Of a DNA stretch of 64,000 nucleotides, positions 18,800 to 27,851 are shown in pieces; the first letter of the stretch is position 1, and every line of letters starts with the position of its first letter. Below the pieces are notes generated by a model, which was given only the letters and a program-made list of their open reading frames with translations, made no database searches and was not told where the DNA came from. The position numbers and the translations under genes are program-made. Where the stretch lies: the NCBI RefSeq assembly GCF_003711845.1, contig NZ_RHLQ01000007.1, positions 1-64,000 on the forward strand. Direction: 5' to 3'. This DNA comes from Lysinibacillus halotolerans. Its GTDB lineage: Bacteria; Bacillota; Bacilli; Bacillales_A; Planococcaceae.

Positions 18800-20007
18800 T
18801 GATTTGGAAAGAAATTTTAATCCGTTATGGGGAATTATCCACGAAAGGGCGTAACAAAAAAGACTTCATTAGTCGTCTTCGTACAAATATTCGCCATAGC
18901 TTTCACGATATAGCACCTCTAGATATTGTAACGGAACGAGACCGTATGCATATAAAAATTGAAAGTGAAGAGCAATATGAAGTATTGATGAAAAAATTGC
19001 CAACCGTATTTGGTATTCAATCCTTCAGCCCTGTAGCTGTATGCGAAAAAGATTTAGATGAAATGAAAAAATTGTCCCTTATTATTATGGAGCAATATAA
19101 AGAGAAAGAAATTACATTTAAAGTAGAAGTTCGTCGCTCTGATAAAACATTCCCAATGGAATCCCATGAACTTCAACGAGAAATTGGCGCACACGTATTA
19201 AGAAACAATCCGAATATTTCAGTACAAGTAAAAAATCCAGATGTAGAGCTTCGGATTGAAGTGCGAAAAGATGCCATTTATATGATGGCACAAATCATTC
19301 AAGGTGCAGGTGGAATGCCTGTCGGTTCCAACGGAAAATCATTACTCATGCTATCTGGAGGGATTGATAGTCCAGTTGCTGGCTACTTATTAATGAAACG
19401 CGGTGTTCGTCTAGAAGCGATTCACTTCTTTAGTCCACCATATACAAGTGATAATTCTTTAGAAAAAGTAAAAGTATTAGCAAATGAATTAACGAAGTTT
19501 GGCGCAAATATTCGATTACATGTCATTCCTTTTACAGAAATTCAAGTATTAATAAAAGAAAGAGTTCCAAGTAATACAATTATGACATCTACTCGTCGTT
19601 TAATGATGCGAATTGCCGATAAAGTACGAGAAGAGATTGGTGCCCTTGGTATTGTGACAGGGGAAAGTTTAGGACAAGTAGCGAGTCAAACGTTAGAAAG
19701 TTTAACAGCAATTAATGATGTAACAAATACTCCGATTTTACGTCCGTTAATTGCCTTTGATAAACTTGAAATTATCGATATCGCACAACAAATCGGAACA
19801 TATGAAACATCGATTCAACCTTATGAGGATTGCTGTACGATCTTTACACCAGCAAATCCTAAAACAAAACCGAAAGTCGATAAAGTAAATTATTATGAAA
19901 GTTTTACGGAATTTGATGAATTAATTGAACGGGCAGTACGTAATCGTGAAGTTTATAAATTCCCTGAAACAAAGAAAACAACAGATAAATTTGAAGGGTT
20001 ATTATAA
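18799..20007 (+). CDS. thiI: tRNA 4-thiouridine synthetase ThiI
   Basis: Adenylates U8 of tRNA and replaces its oxygen with sulfur. 402 residues: N-terminal ferredoxin-like domain and THUMP domain (about 60-165), then the PP-loop ATPase with SGGIDSPVAGYLLMKRG (about 185-201). It lacks the C-terminal rhodanese domain of E. coli ThiI, as usual in Bacilli, and so depends on the adjacent desulfurase. Pro/Lys-rich TPANPKTKPK follows the cysteine pair EDCC near the C-terminus. Confidence 0.96.
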   Translation: MIWKEILIRYGELSTKGRNKKDFISRLRTNIRHSFHDIAPLDIVTERDRMHIKIESEEQYEVLMKKLPTVFGIQSFSPVAVCEKDLDEMKKLSLIIMEQYKEKEITFKVEVRRSDKTFPMESHELQREIGAHVLRNNPNISVQVKNPDVELRIEVRKDAIYMMAQIIQGAGGMPVGSNGKSLLMLSGGIDSPVAGYLLMKRGVRLEAIHFFSPPYTSDNSLEKVKVLANELTKFGANIRLHVIPFTEIQVLIKERVPSNTIMTSTRRLMMRIADKVREEIGALGIVTGESLGQVASQTLESLTAINDVTNTPILRPLIAFDKLEIIDIAQQIGTYETSIQPYEDCCTIFTPANPKTKPKVDKVNYYESFTEFDELIERAVRNREVYKFPETKKTTDKFEGLL

Positions 20008-20055
20008 AAACCAGTCAATCGGAAAAAAAAGAACAATTTACCTCTCATCTTTTGT

Positions 20056-20084
20056 GTATTAAAAAAACAATATCGCACATTCTA
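20056..20084 (+). promoter_or_regulatory. Sigma-G-like promoter of the spore protein gene
   Basis: CATTCTA at 20078-20084 fits the sigma-F/G -10 consensus CATnnTA exactly. GTATT at 20056-20060 fits the -35 (GNATR) at four of five positions, 17 bp away. The implied leader to the ATG at 20107 is short. Confidence 0.6.
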
Positions 20085-20106
20085 TATGCACAAGGAGGTG
20101 AGAGAC

Positions 20107-20319
20107 ATGGCTTCAAACAACAGCGGAAACAGAAACAAGCTTGCTGTACCTGGTGCAGAACAAGCATTAGATCAAATGAAATACGAAATCGCGCAAGAGT
20201 TTGGTGTTCAACTCGGACCTGAAGCGTCTTCTCGTGCAAACGGGTCAGTCGGAGGAGAAATTACTAAACGTCTTGTACAAATGGCTGAATCACAATTACG
20301 TGGTACTTCTGGCCAATAA
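20107..20319 (+). CDS. sspA: Alpha/beta-type small acid-soluble spore protein
   Basis: 70-residue DNA-binding protein that coats and protects spore DNA. It shows both family signatures: [13 protein letters not shown], containing the germination-protease (GPR) cleavage site, and the C-terminal [16 protein letters not shown]. The ATG at 20107 follows SD aaggaggtg by 7-8 bp; an in-frame ATG at 20086 lies before the SD. The position after thiI matches B. subtilis sspA. The gene shows the organism forms, or recently formed, endospores. Confidence 0.96.
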   Translation: MASNNSGNRNKLAVPGAEQALDQMKYEIAQEFGVQLGPEASSRANGSVGGEITKRLVQMAESQLRGTSGQ

Positions 20320-20335
20320 TATTTAAACAATTTAA

Positions 20336-20368
20336 AAGGGCTAGTAGCAGAAATGCTACTAGCTTTTA
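20336..20368 (+). terminator. Terminator of the spore protein gene
   Basis: Nine-bp stem ctagtagca / tgctactag with a GAAA tetraloop (20350-20353), followed by ttttatt. Confidence 0.8.
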
Positions 20369-20491
20369 TTATGGGGAAAAATATTTTTTAAAAAACTTCA
20401 ATTATAATTATTTATATGAAATTAATACGGATATTTCTATCTTTCGAGGAATATTTTGATATTTAAGTTGAATATTATTATAATTAGCATA

Positions 20492-20525
20492 ATGTATCAG
20501 GGAGATACATCAAAGGGGGATGTAT
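20492..20525 (+). promoter_or_regulatory. Two mutually exclusive hairpins around the SD of the acyl-CoA synthetase gene
   Basis: ATGTATC (20492-20498) pairs perfectly with GATACAT (20504-20510). The overlapping ATACATC (20505-20511) pairs equally well with GATGTAT (20519-20525), placing the SD aaagggg in the 7-nt loop directly before the ATG at 20526. The middle segment can use only one partner at a time. The arrangement is seen directly; the regulatory role is inferred. Confidence 0.5.
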
Positions 20526-22112
20526 ATGAAAAGAGAAGATTTATTAGCTCCTAGAAAATACAACATCGTTGATGAAATTGAGAAATATGCAACTTCAAGT
20601 ACAAAAACGGCATTAATGATTCATCATGAAAACGGAGAAATTGAGAAAGTTTCCTATCAAGAGTTAATTAAAAAAGCAAACAAGGTTGCAAATTTGTTTA
20701 AAAGCAATGGACTGAAAAAAGGTGACGTAGCTCTTGTAATGGTACCTCGCTCAGAAGACGCATATGTTACATACATCGGAGCGCTAAAAGCTGGACTAAC
20801 GATCATCCCTAGTTCTGAAATGCTTCGAGCAAAAGATATTGATTACCGTATTGTTCATTCTAAAGCGAAGGCAATTATCGCCTTTGAGAAAGAGATTGAG
20901 CAATTTAATGAAGTTGAACACTTGGATGGACTAAAATTATTTGTTTACGGTGAATCGAAAGAACCGTGGATTTCGGTAAATGAACAGTTAGATAGTCTAT
21001 CTGACGTTTTTGAAGGTGTTCAAACAGAAGATACGGATATTGCATTTTTATCCTATACAAGTGGAACGACCGGAAATCCTAAAGGGGTTGTTCATTCCCA
21101 TGCTTGGGGTTATGCTCACTTACGAACAACGGCTGCCCAATGGTTAGGTGTTCAAGAAGATGATATTGTTTGGGCAACGGCAGCACCTGGATGGCAAAAG
21201 TGGATTTGGAGTCCGTTTTTAGCGACTTTAGGAAGCGGTGCAACCGCTTTTGTTCACTTAGGAAAATTCGATCCGAAGGAATACCTTCAAATACTTGAAA
21301 ATTATCAAATAAACGTTTTATGTTGTACACCTACAGAATATCGTTTAATGGCGAAAGTTGATCATCTTGAACAATATAATTTATCCAGTATTAAAAGTGC
21401 TGTATCCGCTGGAGAACCGTTAAATAGTGAAGTAATTAAGAAGTTTTTAGAAGTCTTTTCCCTTCAAGTGCGGGATGGATATGGTCAAACAGAAAATACA
21501 TTATTAGTGGGTACCTTACTTGGTATGACGCCAAAACCAGGATCCATGGGCAAACCGACTCCAGGTAATATTGTTGAAATCATTAATGAATTAGGTGAAC
21601 CTACAAAACCAGGAGAGGTAGGAGACATCGCTGTTCATTCATCGACACCAGCTTTGTTTAAAGGTTATTTAAATGAAGAAGAACGAACAAAAAGGCAATA
21701 CCGAGGAGAATGGTTCTTAACTGGGGATCGAGCATACAAAGATGAGGATGGCTATTTCTGGTTCGAAGGTCGAGGGGATGATATTATCATTTCTTCTGGT
21801 TACACAATTGGACCTTTTGAAGTGGAGGACGCCCTCGTAAAACATCCTGCAGTGAAAGAATGTGCGGTTGTTGCCAGTCCAGATGAAGTGCGTGGCAATA
21901 TTGTAAAGGCATTTGTTGTTTTACGGGATCATAATTTGAAAAATAGCCCAACAATTGTAAAAGAATTACAGGATCATGTAAAGACGATTACGGCACCTTA
22001 TAAGTATCCAAGGGCAATTGAATTTATCGATGAATTACCGAAGACGTCATCAGGAAAAATTAGACGTATTGAGTTACGTCAAAGAGAAATGCAAAAAGAA
22101 ATTACGAATTAA
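20526..22112 (+). CDS. Acyl-CoA synthetase, acetyl-CoA synthetase-like (YtcI-like)
   Basis: 528-residue AMP-forming ligase that activates a short or medium carboxylic acid with ATP and CoA. Markers: the P-loop SYTSGTTGNPKG (near 180-190), APGWQKWIWSP, DGYGQTENT, FLTGDRAYKDEDGYFWFEGR and the catalytic lysine in TSSGKIRR at the C-terminus. The profile resembles the acetyl/medium-chain group, not long-chain FadD; the acid is not determined. The ATG at 20526 is chosen over 20520 because the SD abuts 20520. The position between sspA and sppA matches B. subtilis ytcI. Confidence 0.87.
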   Translation: MKREDLLAPRKYNIVDEIEKYATSSTKTALMIHHENGEIEKVSYQELIKKANKVANLFKSNGLKKGDVALVMVPRSEDAYVTYIGALKAGLTIIPSSEMLRAKDIDYRIVHSKAKAIIAFEKEIEQFNEVEHLDGLKLFVYGESKEPWISVNEQLDSLSDVFEGVQTEDTDIAFLSYTSGTTGNPKGVVHSHAWGYAHLRTTAAQWLGVQEDDIVWATAAPGWQKWIWSPFLATLGSGATAFVHLGKFDPKEYLQILENYQINVLCCTPTEYRLMAKVDHLEQYNLSSIKSAVSAGEPLNSEVIKKFLEVFSLQVRDGYGQTENTLLVGTLLGMTPKPGSMGKPTPGNIVEIINELGEPTKPGEVGDIAVHSSTPALFKGYLNEEERTKRQYRGEWFLTGDRAYKDEDGYFWFEGRGDDIIISSGYTIGPFEVEDALVKHPAVKECAVVASPDEVRGNIVKAFVVLRDHNLKNSPTIVKELQDHVKTITAPYKYPRAIEFIDELPKTSSGKIRRIELRQREMQKEITN

Positions 22113-22149
22113 TGTTCTTATTTCCTAGGGAATAATGTCGAAATGAGGG

Positions 22150-22189
22150 AAGACTTTAAAGTCGTGTAAAATGACTTTAAAGTCTTTTT
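22150..22189 (+). terminator. Terminator between the acyl-CoA synthetase gene and sppA
   Basis: Fourteen-bp stem aagactttaaagtc / gactttaaagtctt with a 9-nt loop and a following T run. Confidence 0.85.
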
Positions 22190-22268
22190 ATTTAATTTGA
22201 TAAAATTAAAATTTTTTGAAACAATTGGATTGTAAATACGTATGTATGGATGGAGGAGGAGTAGCAAA

Positions 22269-23279
22269 ATGAATACAAAAAGATGGCTTGCTTTAGGAGC
22301 CGCAGTCGTTTTATTAGTCGGTTCCATAGGGTTGAATACGGTTATTTCCATATTCAAAACAGATTTCTTTTCGAGTTTTAATGATGTAATGAGCACAGAA
22401 CAAACGGTGGTTGAAACTGTTATCGAGCCAGGCGATTATGGTGAACGAATTGCACTTTTATCTGTTGATGGAACAATTCAAGATGTTGGTACAAGTTCCC
22501 CATGGACAACACTTGAATATGATCATCAAAATTTCTTATCCCAATTAGAAAATATTTTGTATGACGAAAGTGTAAAAGCGGTTGTATTGTACGTTAATTC
22601 ACCTGGTGGAGGCGTAATCGAATCAGCTGATATCCATGAAAAGTTAGTAGAAATTAAAGAACAACGAAATATCCCTATTTATGTTTCGATGGGATCTTAC
22701 GCAGCTTCTGGAGGCTACTATATTTCTGCACCTGCTGATAAAATCTTTGCCCATAGTGAGACTATTACAGGATCAATCGGTGTTATTATGCAAAGTTATA
22801 ATTTTTCAGAGCTAGCGAACAAATTAGGAATTGAGTTTGAAACAATTAAATCTGGCGAACATAAAGATATGTTTGGTGGAACACGGCCAACTACAGAAGA
22901 AGAAAAGGCGATGGTACAAGAAATGATTAACGAATCCTATGAAGCTTTTGTAGATGTTATTGAACAAGGAAGAGGTATGTCCGAAGCGGATGTTAAAAAA
23001 GTAGCTGATGGACGTATTTTAGGAGGATCTCAAGCGATTGAAGCAGGTCTAGTTGATGAAATTGGAGGACTTGAAGATACAATTGCGGCTATCCGTGCAG
23101 ACTATGGTCTAGAAAATGCGGAACTTTTTGAGTATGAATCCAGTTTTGGTGACCTTACTTCGTTACTTGGCGTAAAAATTAGTTCATTATTCGGCCCTTC
23201 ACCTGAAGAACAATTTTTAACTAAGTTTATGACTTCCAATGGCGGTCCAAGAATGATGTATTTATACGGTGAATATTAA
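22269..23279 (+). CDS. sppA: Signal peptide peptidase SppA
   Basis: Membrane-anchored serine protease that degrades cleaved signal peptides. One N-terminal membrane segment (about 6-28), then the S49 domain: LYVNSPGGGVIESADIHE, the nucleophilic serine in SYAASGGYYISAPAD, and the general-base lysine in FETIKSGEHKDMFG. 336 residues, the short single-domain Gram-positive form. The ATG at 22269 follows ggaggagg; the upstream in-frame ATG precedes the SD. The next gene starts 14 bp after the stop, with SD aggagg between. Confidence 0.94.
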   Translation: MNTKRWLALGAAVVLLVGSIGLNTVISIFKTDFFSSFNDVMSTEQTVVETVIEPGDYGERIALLSVDGTIQDVGTSSPWTTLEYDHQNFLSQLENILYDESVKAVVLYVNSPGGGVIESADIHEKLVEIKEQRNIPIYVSMGSYAASGGYYISAPADKIFAHSETITGSIGVIMQSYNFSELANKLGIEFETIKSGEHKDMFGGTRPTTEEEKAMVQEMINESYEAFVDVIEQGRGMSEADVKKVADGRILGGSQAIEAGLVDEIGGLEDTIAAIRADYGLENAELFEYESSFGDLTSLLGVKISSLFGPSPEEQFLTKFMTSNGGPRMMYLYGEY

Positions 23280-23293
23280 GGAGGAGTTTATAG

Positions 23294-23890
23294 ATGTCAG
23301 AATTTGAAAAGAACGACTCAAATGTCTCTCTTCCTAAAAACGAAGCCGTACCTACTATGATTAAACAAACGAAAGTAATCGAACAAATTGAAGAGAAGAC
23401 GGCAGGATTTTGGATGCGTCTTTGGGCTTTTACTGTAGATTTTTTAATTGTCAGTGCTATTGTAGGAATTGTTGTAAATCCAATATTCCATTTTTTTGAC
23501 TGGAGTTTTTCAGAAGAAAGATGGTATTCACCTATGACAATCATTTCGGGGCTGTTTTATTATGCGTATTTTGTGTTGACGACAAAATATTGGCAGCAAA
23601 CCATTGGAAAAATGTTATTTGGCTTAAAGGTGAAGTCTTTACATGAGGAAAAATTAGGATGGTTAACCGTTTTATTTAGAGAAGTAGTCGGTCGCTTTAT
23701 TAGTAATAAACTGCCTATCATTTACATTATGGTTGCCTTTATGCCTAGCAATAAAGGACTAAATGATATTATTGCGGATACGGTTGTTGTACAGGAAAAG
23801 GTATTTATTAAACGCAAAAAAGAAATCATTCAAGAAATCGCCCCAAAGGATGAATTCGATGGAGAAAATTCCATTTCACCAATAGGCTAA
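23294..23890 (+). CDS. yteJ: RDD-family membrane protein (YteJ-like)
   Basis: 198 residues with an RDD domain at about 33-165. AGFWMRLWAFTVDFLIV opens the first membrane segment and carries the Arg/Asp pattern that names the family; a second and probably third segment lie near 75-95 and 140-160. RDD proteins are implicated in ion/osmolyte handling in some bacteria, but this member is uncharacterised. It is cotranscribed with sppA as in B. subtilis. The C-terminal 30 residues are charged and cytoplasmic. Confidence 0.85.
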   Translation: MSEFEKNDSNVSLPKNEAVPTMIKQTKVIEQIEEKTAGFWMRLWAFTVDFLIVSAIVGIVVNPIFHFFDWSFSEERWYSPMTIISGLFYYAYFVLTTKYWQQTIGKMLFGLKVKSLHEEKLGWLTVLFREVVGRFISNKLPIIYIMVAFMPSNKGLNDIIADTVVVQEKVFIKRKKEIIQEIAPKDEFDGENSISPIG

Positions 23891-23892
23891 AG

Positions 23893-23929
23893 AAAAACCA
23901 TCTGAACAAAAAAGTTCGGATGGTTTTTT
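23893..23929 (+). terminator. Terminator of sppA-yteJ
   Basis: Stem aaaaaccatctgaac / gttcggatggttttt (one wobble) with a loop of A residues and a T run. Confidence 0.85.
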
Positions 23930-24017
23930 CCGTAAAAATTTGTAAGGTAAGTTATTTGCAAAGAGGGAAATAGGTTTAGTAAGATTATTTACGTAATATA
24001 AAGGAGGGGACTTAAAA

Positions 24018-24521
24018 ATGGCACAAGTAACATTTAAAAACAACCCAGTAACATTAGTAGGAAATGAGGTAAAAGTAGGTGATAAAGCACCTGATTTTAC
24101 AGTATTAGCAAATGATTTATCACCAGTGACTCTTAAAGACTCTGAAGGGAAAGTACGATTAATCGCGTCTGTACCATCTTTAGACACAGGAGTTTGTGAT
24201 GCTGAAACTCGTCGTTTTAATGAAGAAGTAGCAAGTTTAGGTGGAGATGTGGCATTTTACACAGTTTCTGTAGACTTACCATTTGCTCAAAAACGTTGGT
24301 GTGCAGGAGCTGGAATCGATGCAGTGCATACGGTTTCTGACCATAAAGATTTATCTTTTGGTGAAGCATACGGTGTTTATATGAAGGAACTTCGTTTATT
24401 AGCTCGTGCTGTATTTGTAATCGACAAAGAAGGTACTGTAACATATGTTGAGTATGTTCCAGAAGGTACAAGCCATCCGAATTATGAGGCAGCGATTGAA
24501 GCTGTTAAAGCATTAATTTAA
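24018..24521 (+). CDS. tpx: Thiol peroxidase (atypical 2-Cys peroxiredoxin)
   Basis: Reduces hydrogen peroxide and alkyl hydroperoxides with thioredoxin. 167 residues, full family length. The peroxidatic cysteine lies in [18 protein letters not shown] (near 60) and the resolving cysteine in RWCAGAGID (near 94). Preceded by a strong SD, aaggagggg. Monocistronic; the position between yteJ and ytxK matches B. subtilis. Confidence 0.97.
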   Translation: MAQVTFKNNPVTLVGNEVKVGDKAPDFTVLANDLSPVTLKDSEGKVRLIASVPSLDTGVCDAETRRFNEEVASLGGDVAFYTVSVDLPFAQKRWCAGAGIDAVHTVSDHKDLSFGEAYGVYMKELRLLARAVFVIDKEGTVTYVEYVPEGTSHPNYEAAIEAVKALI

Positions 24522-24600
24522 TGGTTTCGTTTCTTGCTTTCATAAGGTAAGATAGAATGATTAATAGGCTATTGTCTATAATTAAGTATGGTTAATGTAT

Positions 24601-24624
24601 ACCCACTCAAACTTTGAGTGGGTT
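24601..24624 (+). terminator. Stem-loop between tpx and ytxK
   Basis: acccactcaaa and tttgagtgggt form an almost loop-free inverted repeat followed by a modest T content (tgttcattt). It may terminate tpx transcription partially; the SD of ytxK follows 12 bp later. Confidence 0.5.
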
Positions 24625-24647
24625 GTTCATTTCAAAAGGAGTTTATT

Positions 24648-25577
24648 ATGGAAAAGTTTGAGCAAATATTTTCATTCATTAATGATAAAGCAGAGAAGTA
24701 TGAAAAAGATGAAGGTATGTCCTTTTTAGATGGTGTTTTGCAAGCCCTTGAAGATGTACTTGATGAAAAAGAATCTTGGATTGGCAAAGAGGCAACGAAA
24801 GAAGAAGTACGAAAAGCCGTTCAAATCGCTATTTTAAAAGGGATGCGAAAAACTTCTCAACCAAATCATCAAATGACACCTGACACATTAGGGCTTCTAG
24901 TTGGTTATTTTGTAGAGCAGTTTTTCGAAGACCAACTAAAAAATAACCCGATTTCTATGTTGGATCCGGCCGTCGGTACAGGTAACTTACTTTTTACTGT
25001 GATGAATTTGTTAAATGATAAAGTATCAGCAACAGGAATCGAGGTAGATGAATTATTAATCCGTTTAGCAGCGGATACAGCTGAGTTACTCGAACAACCG
25101 GTTTTACTTTATCATCAAGATGCATTACAAAAGATGTTAGTCGATCCAGTTGATGCGGTTATATGTGACCTTCCAGTAGGATATTATCCGAATGAGGAAG
25201 TGGCATTAGATTATGAGTTATGTGCCCATGATGAGATGAGCTATGCCCATCATTTATTTATAGAACAGTCGATTAACTATACAAAAGATGGTGGTTATTT
25301 ATTTTTCTTAATCCCTGCTAATTTATTCGAATCAAATCAAGCGAAGCAATTACAAAAATATTTGAAAAAACATGCTTGGATTCAGGCGGTCATTCAACTA
25401 CCAGAAAATTTATTTGCTTCAAAAGCCCATGAAAAAAGCATTCTTATTTTACAAAAACAAAGTAAAGAATTAAGAGCTCCCCGTGAAGTGTTGCTAGCAA
25501 AAGTGCCAGCTATGTCCAATAAAGAAGCGTTATCGATGTTTTTTGAAAAAGTTCAAATGTGGAAAGAAAATAAATAA
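24648..25577 (+). CDS. ytxK: Class I SAM-dependent methyltransferase, N6-adenine type (YtxK-like)
   Basis: 309 residues. The SAM-binding motif I is LDPAVGTGNLLFT (about 113-125) and the catalytic motif IV is CDLPVGYYP, a variant of the N/D-P-P-Y motif of N6-adenine methyltransferases. An N-terminal helical domain (about 1-100) recalls HsdM/type I modification subunits. B. subtilis YtxK belongs to this group but its target is not settled; a restriction partner is absent here, so a housekeeping DNA or RNA methylation role is more likely than restriction. The ATG at 24648 has SD aaaggag. Confidence 0.82.
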   Translation: MEKFEQIFSFINDKAEKYEKDEGMSFLDGVLQALEDVLDEKESWIGKEATKEEVRKAVQIAILKGMRKTSQPNHQMTPDTLGLLVGYFVEQFFEDQLKNNPISMLDPAVGTGNLLFTVMNLLNDKVSATGIEVDELLIRLAADTAELLEQPVLLYHQDALQKMLVDPVDAVICDLPVGYYPNEEVALDYELCAHDEMSYAHHLFIEQSINYTKDGGYLFFLIPANLFESNQAKQLQKYLKKHAWIQAVIQLPENLFASKAHEKSILILQKQSKELRAPREVLLAKVPAMSNKEALSMFFEKVQMWKENK

Positions 25578-25606
25578 AAAAAATTGAAAAGTCATTATAA
25601 TATTAT

Positions 25607-25672
25607 CCCCTTTAAGTAGATAATGTTAAAAAAACTACAGTACGCTGTAGATAACATTTTACTTAAAGGGGA
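25607..25672. repeat. Nested inverted repeat at the left end of the IS relic
   Basis: cccctttaagtagataatgtt at 25607 is mirrored by aacattttacttaaagggg ending at 25672, and ctacag/ctgtag forms an inner pair around tacg. The hairpin ends at the SD of orfA and could also act on transcripts arriving from ytxK. Confidence 0.65.
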
Positions 25673-25679
25673 TTTTTCT

Positions 25680-25964
25680 ATGTCGAGAAAAAATAATACG
25701 TATTCAAATGAACTGAAATTGGAAATCGTACAGGCCTATCTAAACGGGGAAGAGAGTATGCAAAAAATTGCGGACAGATACGAGATTCGCAATGTTTCGC
25801 AGGTAAAGGCTTGGGTGAAGAAATTTAAAGAAGTAGAATCGATTGAAGCATTTAACCGTCTTTCATCTACAGGTTCAGGGGCAAAGGGTGTGAAGAATCC
25901 GTTAAAAGGCAAACGTGTCCATTTTAAAAATGTAGAAGGAGAAATTAGACAAGCTGTTGAATAA
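25680..25964 (+). CDS. IS3-family OrfA (helix-turn-helix protein), in a dead element
   Basis: 94-residue protein with an IS3/IS150 OrfA helix-turn-helix: YSNELKLEIVQAYLNGEES, then MQKIADRYEIRNVSQVKAWV, and a basic end. In live IS150-type elements OrfA is made alone or fused to OrfB by a -1 frameshift; here OrfB is nearly all missing, so no transposase can be formed. The ATG at 25680 has SD aaagggga. Confidence 0.85.
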   Translation: MSRKNNTYSNELKLEIVQAYLNGEESMQKIADRYEIRNVSQVKAWVKKFKEVESIEAFNRLSSTGSGAKGVKNPLKGKRVHFKNVEGEIRQAVE

Positions 25965-25965
25965 T

Positions 25966-26050
25966 ATATTTACTTTTATAACTTCCAACGATTCCAAAAA
26001 AGACTCAACCACCTGGACCGATAGAATATCGACACCAGATGGCTGCTTAG
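25966..26050 (+). pseudogene. C-terminal fragment of IS3-family OrfB transposase, frameshifted
   Basis: Translation gives YFYNFQRFQKRLNHL, then, after the loss of one base near 26018, PIEYRHQMAA and a stop, which is the standard end of IS150-type integrases (YN..R.Q..L..L.PIEYR). Everything upstream, including the DDE core, is gone. Confidence 0.8.
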
Positions 26051-26079
26051 TCTTTTTAAAGTTGTCTACTTGACAGGGG

Positions 26080-26555
26080 TAAGTCCACAATACTGTAAAG
26101 GTAATGGCTTTTTATATTTTACTGCCACGAAAGGATTATTGTCTAAATTTATAGGCTTATGATACATAAAATGATTGGAAAACATCTATCCTATATTTAT
26201 ATGAACAAAATGCAATTTTTTATTTTCAACTTTTTGCGGCTTCAACAGGAAATGATGTATGAAAAATTTAAGATTCTGTAGTAAAAATAGTAAAGTTTTA
26301 ATAAATCCTTTACAGAAGAATTTTAGTTGTTAACGTGTTCCGTTAGATTCAAAAGGAAATGAAAAAAAGTTTTTAGAGATAAAAAATCTTAATTTTTTAA
26401 GAAAAAAACTACTTTTTCCTAATTTTTTATTATTAGAAAAATATTTTTTAGTTAACTTCAAAATAGTATCTTACATATTAGCTGGAAAATTGTTATTATG
26501 TATATAAATTCAATTATTTGAATACATAAGTTCACAACGGGGAGAGGAATCAGCT
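26080..26555. other. Gene-free AT-rich stretch before ald
   Basis: About 475 bases with no credible reading frame. The part from 26350 to 26460 is very A/T rich with small self-complementary runs. A 14-bp palindrome attcaattatttgaat-like sequence lies near 26509-26524, close to the expected ald promoter, and could bind a regulator. The stretch may hold decayed remnants of ackA, but I see no recognisable fragment. Confidence 0.5.
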
Positions 26556-27671
26556 ATGAAAATTGGAGTACCAAAGGAAATAAAAAACAATGAAAACCGT
26601 GTTGCAATGACACCTGCTGGAGTTGTTACATTAATCAGTGCTGGACATGAAGTTTTTATTGAAACGGGTGCTGGTTTAGGTTCATCCTTTACAGATGAAG
26701 ATTATGTTGCTGCTGGTGCAACAATTGTTAGTTCAGCTCAAGAAGCATGGGCTCAAGAAATGGTGATGAAAGTAAAAGAACCAATTCCAAGCGAGTATTC
26801 ATATTTCCATGAGGGGTTAATTTTATTTACGTATTTACATTTAGCACCGGAACTTGAGTTAACACAAGCTTTATTAGACAATAAAGTAGTTGGAATAGCT
26901 TATGAAACGGTTCAATTACCAAATAGATCTTTACCACTTCTTACACCAATGAGTGAAGTGGCAGGTAAAATGTCTGTACAAATTGGGGCGCAATTTTTAG
27001 AAAAAATGAATGGTGGAAAAGGTATTCTTTTAGGAGGAGTATCTGGTGTTCCGCGCGGTAAAGTTACAATTGTAGGCGGAGGTATGGCCGGTACAAATGC
27101 TGCTCGTATCGCAGTTGGTATGGGTGCCGATGTAACAATTTTAGATTTAAACCCAGAGAGATTACGTCAACTGGAAGATATTTTTGGTTCTTCTGTTCAA
27201 ACGTTAATGTCTAATCCGTACAACATTGCAGAATCAGTTAAAGATTCAGATTTAGTTATTGGTTCAGTTTTAATCCCAGGGGCAAAAGCACCAAAACTAG
27301 TTACTGAGCAAATGGTAAAAAGCATGCGTCCAGGATCTGTCATTGTAGATATTGCAATTGACCAAGGGGGTAGCTTTGAAACAACAGATCGAGTAACGAC
27401 TCATGATAATCCAACTTACATTAAACATGATGTTGTTCATTATGCAGTTGCGAATATGCCTGGTGCTGTACCACGTACATCAACCATTGCCCTTACAAAT
27501 AATACAGTACCTTACGCGTTACAAATTGCGAACAAAGGCTATAAACAAGCATGTATTGAAAATGAAGCGTTGAAAAAAGGGTTAAATACATTAGAAGGTC
27601 ACGTTGTTTATAAAGCAGTTGCTGAAGACCAAGGTCGTGATTATGTACCTGTCGATTCTTTACTTATTTAA
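26556..27671 (+). CDS. ald: Alanine dehydrogenase
   Basis: Interconverts L-alanine and pyruvate plus ammonia with NAD. 371 residues, full length. The N-terminus reads [20 protein letters not shown]; Lys and Arg in this region and His95 in LHLAPE contact pyruvate. The Rossmann segment is [24 protein letters not shown] (the GxGxxG-type loop), and [13 protein letters not shown] and [10 protein letters not shown] are conserved. In spore formers it serves alanine use in sporulation and germination. It precedes the liv operon but has its own terminator. Confidence 0.97.
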   Translation: MKIGVPKEIKNNENRVAMTPAGVVTLISAGHEVFIETGAGLGSSFTDEDYVAAGATIVSSAQEAWAQEMVMKVKEPIPSEYSYFHEGLILFTYLHLAPELELTQALLDNKVVGIAYETVQLPNRSLPLLTPMSEVAGKMSVQIGAQFLEKMNGGKGILLGGVSGVPRGKVTIVGGGMAGTNAARIAVGMGADVTILDLNPERLRQLEDIFGSSVQTLMSNPYNIAESVKDSDLVIGSVLIPGAKAPKLVTEQMVKSMRPGSVIVDIAIDQGGSFETTDRVTTHDNPTYIKHDVVHYAVANMPGAVPRTSTIALTNNTVPYALQIANKGYKQACIENEALKKGLNTLEGHVVYKAVAEDQGRDYVPVDSLLI

Positions 27672-27694
27672 GGGAAGCTTATAAAATAAATAAC

Positions 27695-27733
27695 AAGCTA
27701 CTTGTTAGAAAAAACTAACAAGTGGCTTTTTTT
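27695..27733 (+). terminator. Terminator of ald
   Basis: aagctacttgttag pairs with ctaacaagtggctt (one wobble) across an A-rich loop, followed by seven T residues. Confidence 0.85.
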
Positions 27734-27851
27734 ATGGAATGGTATATTTATCAGAAAATATTAACTATTTCGAAATTTATCATTTACTTTTCCATAAAAA
27801 TGTAATTTAATAGAATTGCTCTACTAAAAATAAAATATTGGGGGAATTCAA

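Larger units (their letters stand above)
25607..26079 (+). mobile_element. Relic of an IS3-family (IS150-type) element
   Basis: Ends form an imperfect inverted repeat: cccctttaagtagataa at 25607 and, on the minus strand, cccctgtcaagtagacaa from 26079. Inside are a complete orfA and only the last ~28 codons of orfB, so most of the transposase catalytic core is deleted. The element is about 0.47 kb where an intact copy would be about 1.4-1.5 kb. It sits right after ytxK, at the point where B. subtilis carries ackA. Confidence 0.78.

Noticed and set aside
22118-22396. 92-residue minus-strand frame upstream of sppA
   Set aside because: Spans the terminator and the sppA start; no SD or recognisable domain.
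24648-25577. YtxK-like methyltransferase considered as part of a restriction-modification system
   Set aside because: No restriction or specificity gene is adjacent, and its place in a conserved housekeeping order matches B. subtilis ytxK.
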